Below, piece after piece: positions 1-8,422 of a stretch of DNA of 48,255 bases (its first letter is position 1; the number at the start of each line of letters is the position of its first letter). The notes under the pieces were generated by a model that worked only from the letters and a program-made list of their open reading frames with translations, had not been told where the DNA came from and ran no database searches. Source of the stretch: Planctomycetota bacterium (GTDB lineage: Bacteria; Planctomycetota; Planctomycetia; Pirellulales; Thermoguttaceae); NCBI GenBank assembly GCA_029550925.1, contig JAKPGL010000216.1, positions 1-48,255 of the forward strand, in the 5' to 3' direction. A program made the translations under genes and the position numbers.

Positions 1-293
1 ATAGCCATCTGCGCCAGGGCCAAGACAACCAACGGTCGGCGAAACCTTTGGGCCAACCATCCTGCCGACGCCCCCAGGCCCGTCAGTAACATCCAACTGC
101 CCAGCACAATCCCCAGTACCAGTTCATTGCCGGCCAAGGCGGCCATCAATTCCCGCAGAAGGACCACCTGGGTCAAAAAGGCCGACACCCCCAGACCAGA
201 AATCGCTAACCATAAAATACCCCGTCCCGCTATCCACTCCCACGCCTGACATGGGGCTTGCGGTTGCCGGAGTTGGGAGGCGTCCGTCGCCAT
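1..293 (-). CDS. Membrane spermidine-synthase-like protein (fused MFS/spermidine synthase family), N-terminal part only
   Basis: Only the first 97 codons are in the window; the gene runs off the left edge. The start is ATG at 293, with an AAGGA Shine-Dalgarno about 8 bases upstream and an in-frame stop further up. The protein opens with a short polar leader and then a hydrophobic helix reading GLGVSAFLTQVVLLRELM, followed by GNELVLGIVLGSWMLLTGLG. This is the characteristic first helix pair of the polytopic proteins annotated as fused MFS/spermidine synthases, which carry a C-terminal aminopropyltransferase-like Rossmann domain that cannot be seen here. It lies 160 bases downstream of the Memo-AMMECR1 gene on the same strand and may be cotranscribed with it. 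The family call rests on the N-terminal helices alone. Confidence 0.66.
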   Translation of the reverse strand, partial: MATDASQLRQPQAPCQAWEWIAGRGILWLAISGLGVSAFLTQVVLLRELMAALAGNELVLGIVLGSWMLLTGLGASAGWLAQRFRRPLVVLALAQMA

Positions 294-453
294 CAGGATC
301 GTCCTTTTCGGGGGGGTAGTTGCCAGCAGAGTTCACCCAAGGGAGAATCACCCCTTTCTGTCGCCGCCGGGCAAGCGGTAGTCCAAAACGTTCGCCGTCT
401 CCCGCCAAGGGCGGAACGCCCGGAGGGCCTTTCTGGTCGGCTGCAATGCTCGC

Positions 454-2142
454 CTATTTTTCGCCGAAGACCTCGGCCTGGTAAGTGAGGATTTCGGTTT
501 TGGGGTCTTGCCAGGCGTCGGGCGGCAGACCGGCCTTTTGGGCCAGATGACGGAGGAACTCTTCCTTGTCCGGCAACTCCTTCCAAACCTGGGGCAGATA
601 GGTGGCCATCCGATGTCCCTGCCGGAGCACCACCCCATCTACGCCGGGCCGAAGTTTGCGGAGAAGCTCCTGGGGGCTATTGGCCTGGAGCTTGCGCGGC
701 ACGGTCAGGACGCTGATTTCGATGTCGATCTGCGGCAGTTCTTCCGGCCGGACCGAGGGGAATCGGAAATCGCTCAAGGCGGCCCGCATCCCATTCTCTA
801 GGACCGCTTTATACAAAGGAGATTTAGGGAAAATATGTCCAATGCAGCCTCGGAGTTGGCCCTGTTTGTGCAGAGTAACAAAACAGCCGGCCGGCGACCG
901 AAGTCGCTCCGGCACATCTTTTTCCTCCACCTCCGGCAGCCCGTGGGACGAGACCGACTCCACCACCGCCTTGCGGGCCAGCTCTAAAAGGAACTTCCGC
1001 TCTTCCGGGCTGTGCTGACTTGGTTCATCTCGGCTGGGAGAGGGACCAGCCGATTCCGGTGTATGATCTACAAACGCCACCGCTGCATATCCTACTACGC
1101 CCCGAGATCGATCGCCCGTCGTATCGCCGCTATTGCGATAGTCGAGCACCTTCGGCGTCCATCCTCGCTTTTTGGCCAGATGCATCAGGGCCAATATCGG
1201 CCCGATGCCGCAAGCCTCCTGGTGGGCCGCCCAGTCCAGGTCCATTCGTCGGACGGCCTCCAGGCAGGTGCGGTCCAAATCGACGGCCGTCTCATAAGGA
1301 TGATAATGGCTCAAATCCGAGCTGGCAACTACCAGGGTTTCGGCGTCGAGGTGCTTGTCCAATGCGTCGGCTACCTGTTTAGGATCGACCTCGCCCAATA
1401 GAATCGGGATCAACTGGAAATCTTTCAGCACCCGTTGGAGGAATGGCAGTTGGACTTCCAGGGAATGTTCAAAGGTGTGTTCATCCTCTTGGCCGAACGG
1501 CGGCAACTCCTTCGGCGATTGCCGCCAAAACGCGGGCCGAACTACCTTCGCTTTGCTCTTGGTCGAAAATGGCGGCTGGTGGCGTAACTGGTCGGCCTTG
1601 GCCGATAGCCGCACAAATCCCAACGGCGTGCGATACGCCTCGACATCCGGAATGGACGCCCCCTGGAAATGGGCGGTATGGCTTGGGGCCATGACAATGA
1701 CGGTTCGGATCTGTCGGCCCTGAAGCTGCCGGTACGCCGCCGCTGCTACCGGACCGGAATACTCATACCCCGCATGGGGACAAATCAGCCCTCGAATCTT
1801 CTGATCCGCCGGTATCTGAACCGCCTGGGGGGCTTTGGGGTCGGCCAGGAGTTGATCAACCCGCTTGGCCAACTCCTCCGGATGCGCGGGATAAAAAAGC
1901 CCAGCTACCGCTGGGGCCAGGACCTTTTTATAGGGAGGCTCTTTAGATTCTGAGCGAACGCCTTGGGATTCCTTCCCGCCAGCAACCTGCGAGCTAGAAA
2001 CCGCGACTTCTGGCCACGCAGCGTCTTCGGAAGAAGCCTGCTGGGACGCGTCCGAGGACCCCTCCACAGACCGGGTTTCCACCTGACATCCACTCGCCCA
2101 TCCTGCCACCCAAACCACTGCCGGGAAAATCCACCATCGCAT
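454..2142 (-). CDS. Exported Memo-AMMECR1 fusion lipoprotein (AmmeMemoRadiSam proteins B and A)
   Basis: A 562-residue protein. The reading frame is open up to 2217, but ATG at 2142 is preferred: it has AAGGGG 9 bases upstream and starts a clear lipoprotein signal, MRWWIFPAVVWVAGWASGC, with the lipobox cysteine at residue 19. The mature part has a low-complexity Ser/Glu linker and then a Memo domain. Visible Memo motifs are AGLFYP, CPHAGYEYSGP, APSHT, EHSLEVQLPFL, SSDLSHY and the closing YRNSGDTTGD. The Memo domain is related to LigB-type dioxygenases but usually has no known reaction. The last 180 or so residues are an AMMECR1 domain (GCFVTL, LRGCIGH, SDFRFPSVRPEEL, EISVL). The two domains usually occur with a radical SAM partner, which is not in the window. 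Function in bacteria is unknown. Placement of the fusion behind a lipoprotein signal is unusual. Confidence 0.9.
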   Translation of the reverse strand: MRWWIFPAVVWVAGWASGCQVETRSVEGSSDASQQASSEDAAWPEVAVSSSQVAGGKESQGVRSESKEPPYKKVLAPAVAGLFYPAHPEELAKRVDQLLADPKAPQAVQIPADQKIRGLICPHAGYEYSGPVAAAAYRQLQGRQIRTVIVMAPSHTAHFQGASIPDVEAYRTPLGFVRLSAKADQLRHQPPFSTKSKAKVVRPAFWRQSPKELPPFGQEDEHTFEHSLEVQLPFLQRVLKDFQLIPILLGEVDPKQVADALDKHLDAETLVVASSDLSHYHPYETAVDLDRTCLEAVRRMDLDWAAHQEACGIGPILALMHLAKKRGWTPKVLDYRNSGDTTGDRSRGVVGYAAVAFVDHTPESAGPSPSRDEPSQHSPEERKFLLELARKAVVESVSSHGLPEVEEKDVPERLRSPAGCFVTLHKQGQLRGCIGHIFPKSPLYKAVLENGMRAALSDFRFPSVRPEELPQIDIEISVLTVPRKLQANSPQELLRKLRPGVDGVVLRQGHRMATYLPQVWKELPDKEEFLRHLAQKAGLPPDAWQDPKTEILTYQAEVFGEK

Positions 2143-2321
2143 GGCCCATCGCCCCTTCGTAAAAAGGGAAAACTTTAGACGGAAAAAGGCGATAGGAAAA
2201 TGAGTCGCCCCAACCATCCTCTTTAAGTTTATCCCGTTGGGACCTTCAAGGGGATTGGGCCTGGAAAAAGCCAGGGCGAAAGGCCCCGTAGAGACAACCC
2301 CACCAGAGGGGATGATCGGCC

Positions 2322-2642
2322 CTAGACTTCTGTCGAAAGGTCTTCCGGTTCGAACCAGAATCGGTTGACGGAAGTCTCTTCCGGTTCCGGGTGGACTTCC
2401 AATTCATTGCGGATTTCTCGCACTCCGTCCAACCGGCGGAGCACCTCTTGAGCAACCTGTTTCTCAAAAAAGGATCGTACCCGCCCCCGGAGAACAAGAC
2501 AATCCTCTTCCGCGTGGCAATGCACTTCCCGACGAGCAAGCCTCGGTTCCCGGTTTAGAATCGAAATCGCCTTTTCCTCGATGGCGTCGGATTGGGGGCA
2601 GCAGGCGGAAGCAATACCGGTCGATGAAACAGCTTGAAACAT
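2322..2642 (-). CDS. Small BON-domain protein
   Basis: A 106-residue protein. From about residue 35 to 90 it matches the BON fold: a lead helix, a strand carrying LVLRGRVRSFFEKQVAQEVL, then DGVREIRNELEV. BON domains occur in OsmY-like periplasmic proteins and are thought to bind membranes or polymers. This one has no obvious signal peptide; the N-terminus contains a CC pair and could be cytoplasmic. A GGGGAAG Shine-Dalgarno lies about 9 bases before the ATG. It is transcribed in the same direction as the Memo-AMMECR1 gene, 179 bases upstream of that gene's start. A role beyond the domain name cannot be inferred. Confidence 0.8.
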   Translation of the reverse strand: MFQAVSSTGIASACCPQSDAIEEKAISILNREPRLARREVHCHAEEDCLVLRGRVRSFFEKQVAQEVLRRLDGVREIRNELEVHPEPEETSVNRFWFEPEDLSTEV

Positions 2643-3070
2643 GGCTCAACACTTCCCCGGATGCCAACTAAGGAAATGAATCCTAAATTTTCCTGCAACT
2701 TTTAGGTGGACTTGAATAACCCTTTGTGGGTAAAAAAGAACGATCACTCGCTCTCTGGTGATAACCCCTCGGAGAGGTTCTATTTTTAAGATCGGCAAAA
2801 TATATAAGATGGAGAAAATTTTTGGCATTAGAGAAACTGAAAATCTTTTTATATCGGGATGATTTGGAAGGAATTTATCGGATGTACTTGCTCCTCCGGC
2901 GCTGCTATTTTCACCCCAAAAGGTACAGATATTCCAAACAGTAAACCCGCCCATCCTGGAGGGATATCTGTTTTCTTTTTTCTTTGGGAGGCTTGGGGTG
3001 TTTGGACTAGTCTGGCCGGTGGTGGAGAGAAGGGATAGACCCGTAGTCCCCGGTTTCTCGCTCAGAAAGA
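2643..3070. other. AT-rich intergenic stretch upstream of the BON gene
   Basis: About 430 bases with no convincing gene. A 142-codon open frame on the minus strand (2646-3074) has no recognisable domain and looks like chance. The section 2760-2880 is strikingly AT-rich for this genome and should hold the promoter of the minus-strand BON gene. I could not settle on a well-spaced -35/-10 pair. No terminator hairpin was seen after mlaD. Confidence 0.5.
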
Positions 3071-4213
3071 TCATCGAGACGGAAAGAGCGGGGCCAAAAG
3101 TCCCCGGTTGCCCAGTCCCGGGGTTTGCGATTGGTATATAGGAACCTCCTCCGGGCTCATACCGGGAACTCCCTTGAAACCTGCCTGGGGTCGGACCGCA
3201 TCTCGAACGATGACGCCTGGATGCCGGGCCACCTTGTCGCTAAAAATGCGGGCGTCTTCGACGATCGGTCGCAATCGCTCCGACACCGCCTCCAAATTCG
3301 CAATCGTACTATTGAGCCGATCGTAAAGTTCCCGATTGTGGACCAATTGCCCCAAGGTGCCGGTGTTATTGTTGAGGGCTTGGGCGAATAGCTGCAGTTC
3401 GCCGAGCGTGGCGTCCAGTTTCGAAAGCGTCTGTTCCATTCGGCCGACCAATTCGGGACCGCGTTGGCCCAACGGGCGTGTGAAACCTTGAACATCTTCC
3501 AACACCCTATCCAATTGCTCCACAGCTCGATGCGTGCTGGCAACCAGTTCCGGCAACTGTTCGATCGCCTTGGCGATTTGTTGACGGGATTGATCGTCGC
3601 CGATCATTTTATTCAAATTGGCGAATGTCCTTTGGGAGAGGGTGAGGCTATCCTCGGCCATGGTAATCATGCGATTGATTCGGTCTTCGTTCTGTTTGAG
3701 GATGCCATCGACCCGTTGGGCGGTTTGGCCGAACTTGTCGCTGGTGTTGACGATCGAGTCGATGGCCCGTTTCAGATCGATTCGCATATCGGCCACGGCT
3801 TCCAGGGGGTCGAGCGCCACAATGCCTTCCTGAATCGCCTGCCGATCGATCGGAGTATCCGGTTTGCGGGGATCGCCCGAGGGCACAAATTCGAGCACGG
3901 CGTCGCCCAGAAGAGAGCCTCGGATTCGACAGACTTCGTTTTGTTTGAGCGGCACACCTTCGTTGATGCGGGCGGTAACGATGACGGAGCCGTCGTCGGC
4001 AAACTCATGGCGGGCTACCCGTCCGATCAGGATTCCGCTTTTGCGGACCGGCGTGTCGGCGGTTACGCCGGGCGCTTGGGGAAATCGAATCCGCAGGAGG
4101 TATGTTCGGTGCAGCACCGGCATTTCGCCGAAAAACAAGGCCAAAATCACGGCGATCAACACGCTGGCCGCCGCCATCAAACCTACCCGAAAATGCAGGA
4201 CTCGATCCTCCAT
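3071..4213 (-). CDS. mlaD: MlaD/MCE-family lipid-transport substrate-binding subunit
   Basis: A 380-residue protein with one N-terminal membrane helix (about residues 10-30) and an MCE domain (about 38-115) containing VRKSGILIGRV and the late strand GDAVLEFVP. A long helical tail follows (about 130-320), rich in heptad-like patterns such as the NRMITMAEDSLTLSQRTFANL-type stretch. MCE subunits form hexameric rings or tubes that shuttle phospholipid between inner and outer membrane. The tail is longer than in E. coli MlaD (about 180 residues), so it may form a PqiB/LetB-like extended channel or coiled coil. It is the last gene of the mlaE-mlaF-mlaD run and starts 3 bases after mlaF ends, with GAGG 8 bases before the ATG. 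No mlaB or mlaC is seen nearby. Confidence 0.92.
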   Translation of the reverse strand: MEDRVLHFRVGLMAAASVLIAVILALFFGEMPVLHRTYLLRIRFPQAPGVTADTPVRKSGILIGRVARHEFADDGSVIVTARINEGVPLKQNEVCRIRGSLLGDAVLEFVPSGDPRKPDTPIDRQAIQEGIVALDPLEAVADMRIDLKRAIDSIVNTSDKFGQTAQRVDGILKQNEDRINRMITMAEDSLTLSQRTFANLNKMIGDDQSRQQIAKAIEQLPELVASTHRAVEQLDRVLEDVQGFTRPLGQRGPELVGRMEQTLSKLDATLGELQLFAQALNNNTGTLGQLVHNRELYDRLNSTIANLEAVSERLRPIVEDARIFSDKVARHPGVIVRDAVRPQAGFKGVPGMSPEEVPIYQSQTPGLGNRGLLAPLFPSR

Positions 4214-4216
4214 CGT

Positions 4217-5110
4217 TTATTCCTCGCTTTGACCGGTGCGAATTTCCAGCAACCTCTGTTCCGCTTCGCCCCGGACAAAATCTCGGACTCGGATGTCAGG
4301 GCTTTGCTCTATGCCGTCGGGCGGGCCGTCGTAGAGGATTTGCGGCTCGTCCGATTGCAATCGGGCAAGAGGATAAAGCATCACGACCCGGTCGGCCGTC
4401 TTCTGCGCAGTGCGCATATCGTGAGTTACTACGATGCTGGTTACCGGGCGCCGACGTCGGGTTTCCAGAATCAGTTCGTTGATCACGTCGCTCATGATGG
4501 GGTCCAGCCCCGTGGTCGGTTCGTCGTAGAGCATCACTTCCGGTTCCAGCACTAGCGCCCGGGCCAGACCGACCCGTTTGCGCATCCCGCCGGAGAGTTC
4601 GGCGGGGTGTTTGTCGAGGATTTTGGGCGATAGTCCCACCTCGGCCAATCGGGCCAAGACAATTTCTCGAATTTCTTCTTCGTTCTTTGCCGTGTGTTGC
4701 CGGAGCGGAAACGCCACGTTTTGATACACCGTCATGCTGTCGAACAAAGCGGCCTGCTGAAACAAAAATCCAAATCGCCGACGTTGCCGGGTAAGCTCCT
4801 TTTCGCTCAATCGGCTCAGGTCCATGCCGTCGAAATAGACCTTCCCGCTGCTTGGCCGAATCAGCCCGATCAGCGTCTTCAGCAGCACCGTCTTGCCGCA
4901 ACCGCTTTCGCCGATAATGGCCAAGGTCAGCCCCCGATGCACCTGCAAACTGATGCGGCGAAGCACGGGATGGCCTTCAAAAACCAGCCAAAGGTCTTGG
5001 ACCTCGATCAGCGGGCGGTCCGACGTCGTCCGACCGGCCGGTCGATCCACCCCGTTGCTTGGCGAAACGGGCGGGGTCCGATTTAGATGATTTTCGGGGC
5101 TTCCGGCCAT
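4217..5110 (-). CDS. mlaF: MlaF-type ABC transporter ATPase
   Basis: A 297-residue ATPase of the lipid-transport ABC family. The P-loop reads GESGCGKT, the signature motif LSGGMRKRVGLARAL, and the Walker B/D-loop LYDEPTTGLDP. The H-loop follows as VVTHDM. The GGMRKR form of the signature is typical of MlaF rather than of importers. Residues 1-35 are a polar extension before the ATPase core. The start overlaps the end of mlaE by 28 bases, implying translational coupling. The C-terminus carries an extra acidic tail. With MlaE and MlaD it should power lipid movement across the envelope. Confidence 0.95.
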   Translation of the reverse strand: MAGSPENHLNRTPPVSPSNGVDRPAGRTTSDRPLIEVQDLWLVFEGHPVLRRISLQVHRGLTLAIIGESGCGKTVLLKTLIGLIRPSSGKVYFDGMDLSRLSEKELTRQRRRFGFLFQQAALFDSMTVYQNVAFPLRQHTAKNEEEIREIVLARLAEVGLSPKILDKHPAELSGGMRKRVGLARALVLEPEVMLYDEPTTGLDPIMSDVINELILETRRRRPVTSIVVTHDMRTAQKTADRVVMLYPLARLQSDEPQILYDGPPDGIEQSPDIRVRDFVRGEAEQRLLEIRTGQSEE

Positions 5111-5970
5111 AGGGTTACATTAATCGCTTCTAGGGTGATCCCCAGGATCAGGTCCAATAGCAGGATCGTAACAAAGGAGGCCACAAAAGCGGTCGTAGCG
5201 GCCCGGCCAACGCCCTCTGCTCCGGGATCGCAATGGAATCCCCGATGGCAGGCAATCAGGGCAATGGCCGCCCCAAAAAAACAACTCTTCAATACTCCCG
5301 CGAACAGATCAAACAACCCGACAAAGTCCCGGGAGTTTTGCACGTAATGATGGAAGTCGATGCCCAAGAAACAAATACTGTAAAAAGTCCCCCCCACAAT
5401 GCCCATGAAGTCGGCCATGAGCGTCAGCATGGGGATCAGCACCAAACAGGCCCAAAACCGGGGAACCACCAAATAGTGGATCGGATTGGTCCCCATGACG
5501 GCCAAGGCGTCGATCTGTTCGGTGATCCGCATGGTGCCCAATTGGGCGGCCATGGCGCTACCGACCCGACCGGCCAACATCGTGGCGGCCAACACCGGCC
5601 CTAATTCTCGCACTAACGCCATGTTGATTACCGCTCCAAGCCGGGTCTCCATATTCAGCATACGAAATTGGGTATAACTCTGCACGGCCATGACCATCCC
5701 AATAAAGGCACCCGTCAGGGCGATGACCGGCAAACTCCGAACCCCGATCTGGTAAAAGTTAGGGATGATGGTTTCCCACTTCGGCAGCCGAAACAGCAAC
5801 CATCGACAGGTCCGAAGGCAAAATAGCGAGAAACTGCCCCATTCGGTCAAGGCCTGGACAATCATCGCCCCCAGGTCGGTGATCCAATCGGCCACGTATT
5901 GGCCCACGGCTTCCGCCCAAGTGGGATTTCGCCGTCTCCGGATCACGGAACTATTGGCCGACGCTGCCAT
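5083..5970 (-). CDS. mlaE: MlaE-type ABC permease
   Basis: A 295-residue integral membrane protein of the MlaE family. Visible family segments include ALTGAFIGMVMAVQSY, the conserved ALVRELGPVLAATMLAGRVG coupling region and AELGTM-like LGTMRITEQIDALAVMG. An N-terminal amphipathic stretch precedes the first helix, as is usual for MlaE. It is the first gene of the three-gene operon. An AAGG at 10-13 bases before the ATG is a modest ribosome site. It forms the membrane half of the Mla-like lipid transporter. Confidence 0.94.
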   Translation of the reverse strand: MAASANSSVIRRRRNPTWAEAVGQYVADWITDLGAMIVQALTEWGSFSLFCLRTCRWLLFRLPKWETIIPNFYQIGVRSLPVIALTGAFIGMVMAVQSYTQFRMLNMETRLGAVINMALVRELGPVLAATMLAGRVGSAMAAQLGTMRITEQIDALAVMGTNPIHYLVVPRFWACLVLIPMLTLMADFMGIVGGTFYSICFLGIDFHHYVQNSRDFVGLFDLFAGVLKSCFFGAAIALIACHRGFHCDPGAEGVGRAATTAFVASFVTILLLDLILGITLEAINVTLWPEAPKII

Positions 5971-6464
5971 CGGTTTGCTGCCTTAGGAGGACCGTACTGG
6001 TTTTCGTAACACAGGCTTCCAACCTGGGGAAAATCCTTAGTCTCGGTTTCCAGCAGATGGGAAAAACTTGGAGGACAATGTCTATGCCACCACTTTCCCC
6101 GTTCGGGCTGTAGTCAATGCCCGTCTTTTTAGGGCTAGTGGCCCCCTGGGGGAGAGAAGACCTGTGTGGGCAGAAGACCTTCCATGCCGTCTTAACCAGG
6201 GTGGGTATGATACCGTTTCTTTGGCCTGTGCCAAGGGCAATGTCGGGAACGGAGGAAATGGGAAGAAACCCATAGGGGGAATCTTCTCCCCTGACCAACA
6301 GGCCAAAAGGGGATTTTTGCAGGGAAGGCTATGAGTATCTGAAGTTTATTTTTGCGTTTTGTTTATTTTGTGTATTTTTCCCATTTAATCTACTCTCAAG
6401 AATCAATCCCCCTATCCCCCCCGAAATATGCAGTCGAGACCCCTTCTAAATGACTAAAATTCTC
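5971..6464. other. Intergenic stretch upstream of mlaE
   Basis: No gene is supported here. Open frames on both strands (around 5951-6334) have no recognisable domain. The interval 6335-6400 is strongly T-rich on the plus strand. It must carry the mlaE promoter on the minus strand, but I see no well-spaced consensus. The stretch ends at the first MITE copy. Confidence 0.5.
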
Positions 6465-6708
6465 GTAATTATTCAGCCGAGTGCAGAAGTTCGCGGATTT
6501 TCCTAACAAAAACCCGAGATTTTTCCGGCAGAAATGTCACTGCCGCTCTAGCGGCGGTCCCTCGCAGATTGTCATTCCTGCGGAAGCTCTCAATCCAGGG
6601 TCCTATGAGGCGGCTACGTTGTTATTCCTCCCAAGTAGCGGCTGCAAGAAGCCTAGATTTGGCGCTTCCGCGGCAGTGACAAGGTACTGCATTCGGCTAA
6701 AATGGTAC
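6465..6708. mobile_element. MITE-like element, copy A (244 bp)
   Basis: The left end reads GTAATTATTCAGCCGAGTG; the right end on the reverse strand reads GTACCATTTTAGCCGAATG. The two match at about three quarters of positions and both sit on a TA dinucleotide. Inside are diverged palindromes of the type TCACTGCCGCTCTAGCGGC and degraded forms of the GTCATTCCCGC...GCGGGAAT hairpin found in the other copies. There is no coding capacity. It ends about 100 bases upstream of the promoter of the transcriptional regulator gene. Confidence 0.62.
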
Positions 6709-6809
6709 AATTTTTTTCCCGGTACTATTTCCCCACCAAAGAGGTAGTTCATTAGTGGCTTAAACGTCTTGTATCCCCCAAAACCGGGATAAATTACCTA
6801 TAGTAACAA

Positions 6810-6834
6810 AATTTTTTATTTTCGAGAAAAAATT
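6810..6834 (+). promoter_or_regulatory. AT-rich dyad directly upstream of a -35 box
   Basis: AATTTTTT (6810-6817) and AAAAAATT (6827-6834) form a perfect 8-base inverted repeat around a 9-base spacer. The dyad ends one base before the -35 hexamer of the regulator promoter. It could be an A-tract UP element that boosts transcription, or an operator. The sequence alone does not decide. Confidence 0.4.
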
Positions 6835-6835
6835 C

Positions 6836-6864
6836 TTGACTGTCAGAATTATTGTTGGTATATT
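6836..6864 (+). promoter_or_regulatory. Sigma-70-type promoter of the regulator gene
   Basis: TTGACT at 6836-6841 and TATATT at 6859-6864 are separated by exactly 17 bases. Transcription would begin near 6871, giving a leader of about 50 bases before the ATG at 6921. This also excludes the longer open frame beginning at TTG 6852, because that start lies upstream of the -10 box. Confidence 0.72.
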
Positions 6865-6920
6865 GCGAGGAAAATCCACCTGAGCTGGTCGGAACGGAAT
6901 CTGGAAAGGACGCGATTTCC

Positions 6921-8057
6921 ATGCAGATTGCACGTATTCTGGATTTAGCCAACCGACTGGAAGCCGACATCCAATCTCGGCGTCTTCGGCCTGGGGATCC
7001 GTATTTGGGTACCGAGCAGACGGCCCGGCTTTTGGGCGTGAGCAGTGCGCTGGCAAATCGAGCCTTACAACTGCTGGTTAAGCGGGGGATTTTGCATCGT
7101 CGGCAGCGTCGAGGCACGTTCATTGCGAAGTTGCCGGACCAGGTACGTTCGGCCCCTTTGGGCCGGGTGCATGTATTGGTCCACCGGGACTATATGGTGA
7201 GCGAAGGGGTGCTGGTTGACGGTGTGGTGGTGGGCATGGAAGGGGAACTGACAGGGGCCCAGATGGTGTTCAATTTTATCTCTACCGAAGGAAGCCAAGA
7301 GATTGTTCATCGGCTGGTAGCCGAGGCCCTACAGTCTCCCGAACCGGAAGGGTTTGTGCTGGTGCGATGTCCGCTGGGGGTCCAGCGTCTGATCCAGTCC
7401 AGTGGGCTGCCTGCGGTGATCCATGGACATCCGTATCCATCGGTTCGAGGGATTCCATCGTTGGATTGGGACCAGCGGGAGACGGCTGAGCTTTTGGTTC
7501 GGTATTTTTTGCACAAAGGCTGCACCCGACTGGTGGTGCTGTTTCGGCAGCAGGTACTGCCGGGCGACCATATCGTATTGGACCACATTCATCGGGTGTT
7601 GATCGAGGCAGGTTTCGGGCTAGGGGACCTAGTAGTCCGATGTTTACCTCATGAAGAACCCTGTGTGGCCGAAGAGACGGTCCGCCTGGTGGAAATGGGC
7701 GGCGATCGGCCGACCGGATTTTTCTGTCGGAGCGAGCCGTTGGCCAATGGCGTGGCAGCCGGGCTTGCCCGGCTTGGCCCGGATGCCCCCCAGGTTCTGA
7801 TCGGAGTGGGAAGCATCTATCGTAAACCGGGCCAGCAGCAGCCGCCGTATGTGCATACCCGGCCGATCCTTTCGCCGATTGAAATTGGGCATCGGATCGG
7901 GCGTCTTTTGGCCATGCAAGCACAAGGCCAGCGACCGGAACCCTTGTACGAAACCCTGCACATGGAATTAGTCGAACCCGGCCCGGAGGTCCAAACGGAA
8001 CGAATCACCCGTTGGGAGCCACCGCATCCGCCCCAGCAGGAACCCGGAGCGGGATAA
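6921..8057 (+). CDS. GntR-type transcriptional regulator with LacI-like ligand-binding domain
   Basis: A 378-residue regulator. Residues 1-75 are a winged helix-turn-helix of the GntR class: a helix MQIARILDLANRLEADIQ, then RRLRPGDPYLGTEQTARLLG and the recognition helix and wing LVKRGILHRRQRRGTFIA. The remaining 300 residues resemble the periplasmic-binding-protein fold of LacI-type effector domains (VLVDGVVVGMEGELTG, VLVRCPLGVQRLI, LVVLFRQQVLPG, GFFCRSEPLANGVAAGLARL). A GAAAGGA ribosome site lies upstream of the ATG. Its position at the head of the sialidase/neuraminate region suggests it senses a sugar from that pathway, perhaps sialic acid or an amino sugar, but the ligand is inferred only from neighbourhood. 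Confidence 0.85.
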   Translation: MQIARILDLANRLEADIQSRRLRPGDPYLGTEQTARLLGVSSALANRALQLLVKRGILHRRQRRGTFIAKLPDQVRSAPLGRVHVLVHRDYMVSEGVLVDGVVVGMEGELTGAQMVFNFISTEGSQEIVHRLVAEALQSPEPEGFVLVRCPLGVQRLIQSSGLPAVIHGHPYPSVRGIPSLDWDQRETAELLVRYFLHKGCTRLVVLFRQQVLPGDHIVLDHIHRVLIEAGFGLGDLVVRCLPHEEPCVAEETVRLVEMGGDRPTGFFCRSEPLANGVAAGLARLGPDAPQVLIGVGSIYRKPGQQQPPYVHTRPILSPIEIGHRIGRLLAMQAQGQRPEPLYETLHMELVEPGPEVQTERITRWEPPHPPQQEPGAG

Positions 8058-8064
8058 ATGTTCG

Positions 8065-8366
8065 GGAACATTTCCGGCAAATGGGAGGACACCTATTGGA
8101 AACCAGGCCCTTGGAAATAAAGCCCTTGGAAATAAAGCCCATACATAAATGTCATTCCCGCGCAAGCGGGAATCCAGACGCCTTTGTGCCTTTCTCTGTG
8201 TGTTTCCCACAGAAGCCCCTATGTTGTCATTCCCGCTCTAGCGGGAATCCAGGCGTCCTGTGCGGCTCCTTGGTAGGAATCCTAAAGTAGCCATCTCATA
8301 GAAGCCTGGATCGGGAGCTTTTGCGGGGATGAGAGGAAGGGGGTCTCCATTGGGCGGAAGTGTGGG
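8065..8366. mobile_element. MITE-like element, copy B (302 bp, internally expanded)
   Basis: The left end GGAACATTTCCGGCAAATG and the right end (reverse strand CACTTCCGCCCAATGGAG) are diverged versions of the copy C ends. It contains two GTCATTCCCGC...GCGGGAATCCAG hairpins (from 8151 and 8226) instead of one, plus the shared spacer CTAAAGTAGCCATCTCATAG and the closing GAAGCCTGGAT arm. It begins 7 bases after the regulator stop codon and fills most of the gap to the LamG gene. Confidence 0.6.
8108..8140. repeat. 15-bp tandem duplication inside MITE copy B
   Basis: The unit CCCTTGGAAATAAAG occurs twice in direct succession (8108-8122 and 8123-8137) and a third CCC follows. It lies in the part of copy B that has no counterpart in copy C, so it contributes to the larger size of this copy. 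Confidence 0.85.
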
Positions 8367-8422
8367 GGATTTTCGGAGGATAGGATAAAACCTTGATCCT
8401 TTCTTTTCTGGGAGGAGGTGCC

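Noticed and set aside
2646-3074. 142-codon open frame on the minus strand upstream of the BON gene
   Set aside because: No recognisable domain, odd composition and no supporting ribosome site; it lies in an AT-rich intergenic stretch and overlaps the end of mlaD.
3464-4555. 363-codon open frame on the plus strand
   Set aside because: It lies antisense to mlaD and mlaF, whose motifs are unambiguous; its own sequence shows no family pattern.
5951-6334. Overlapping open frames upstream of mlaE on both strands
   Set aside because: No signal peptide, domain or ribosome site; composition is that of intergenic DNA.
8151-8260. Closely spaced CATTCCCGC...GCGGGAAT repeats as a possible CRISPR array
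   Set aside because: Only two palindromic units with unequal spacing, and no cas genes; they are explained as REP-type arms inside MITE copy B.
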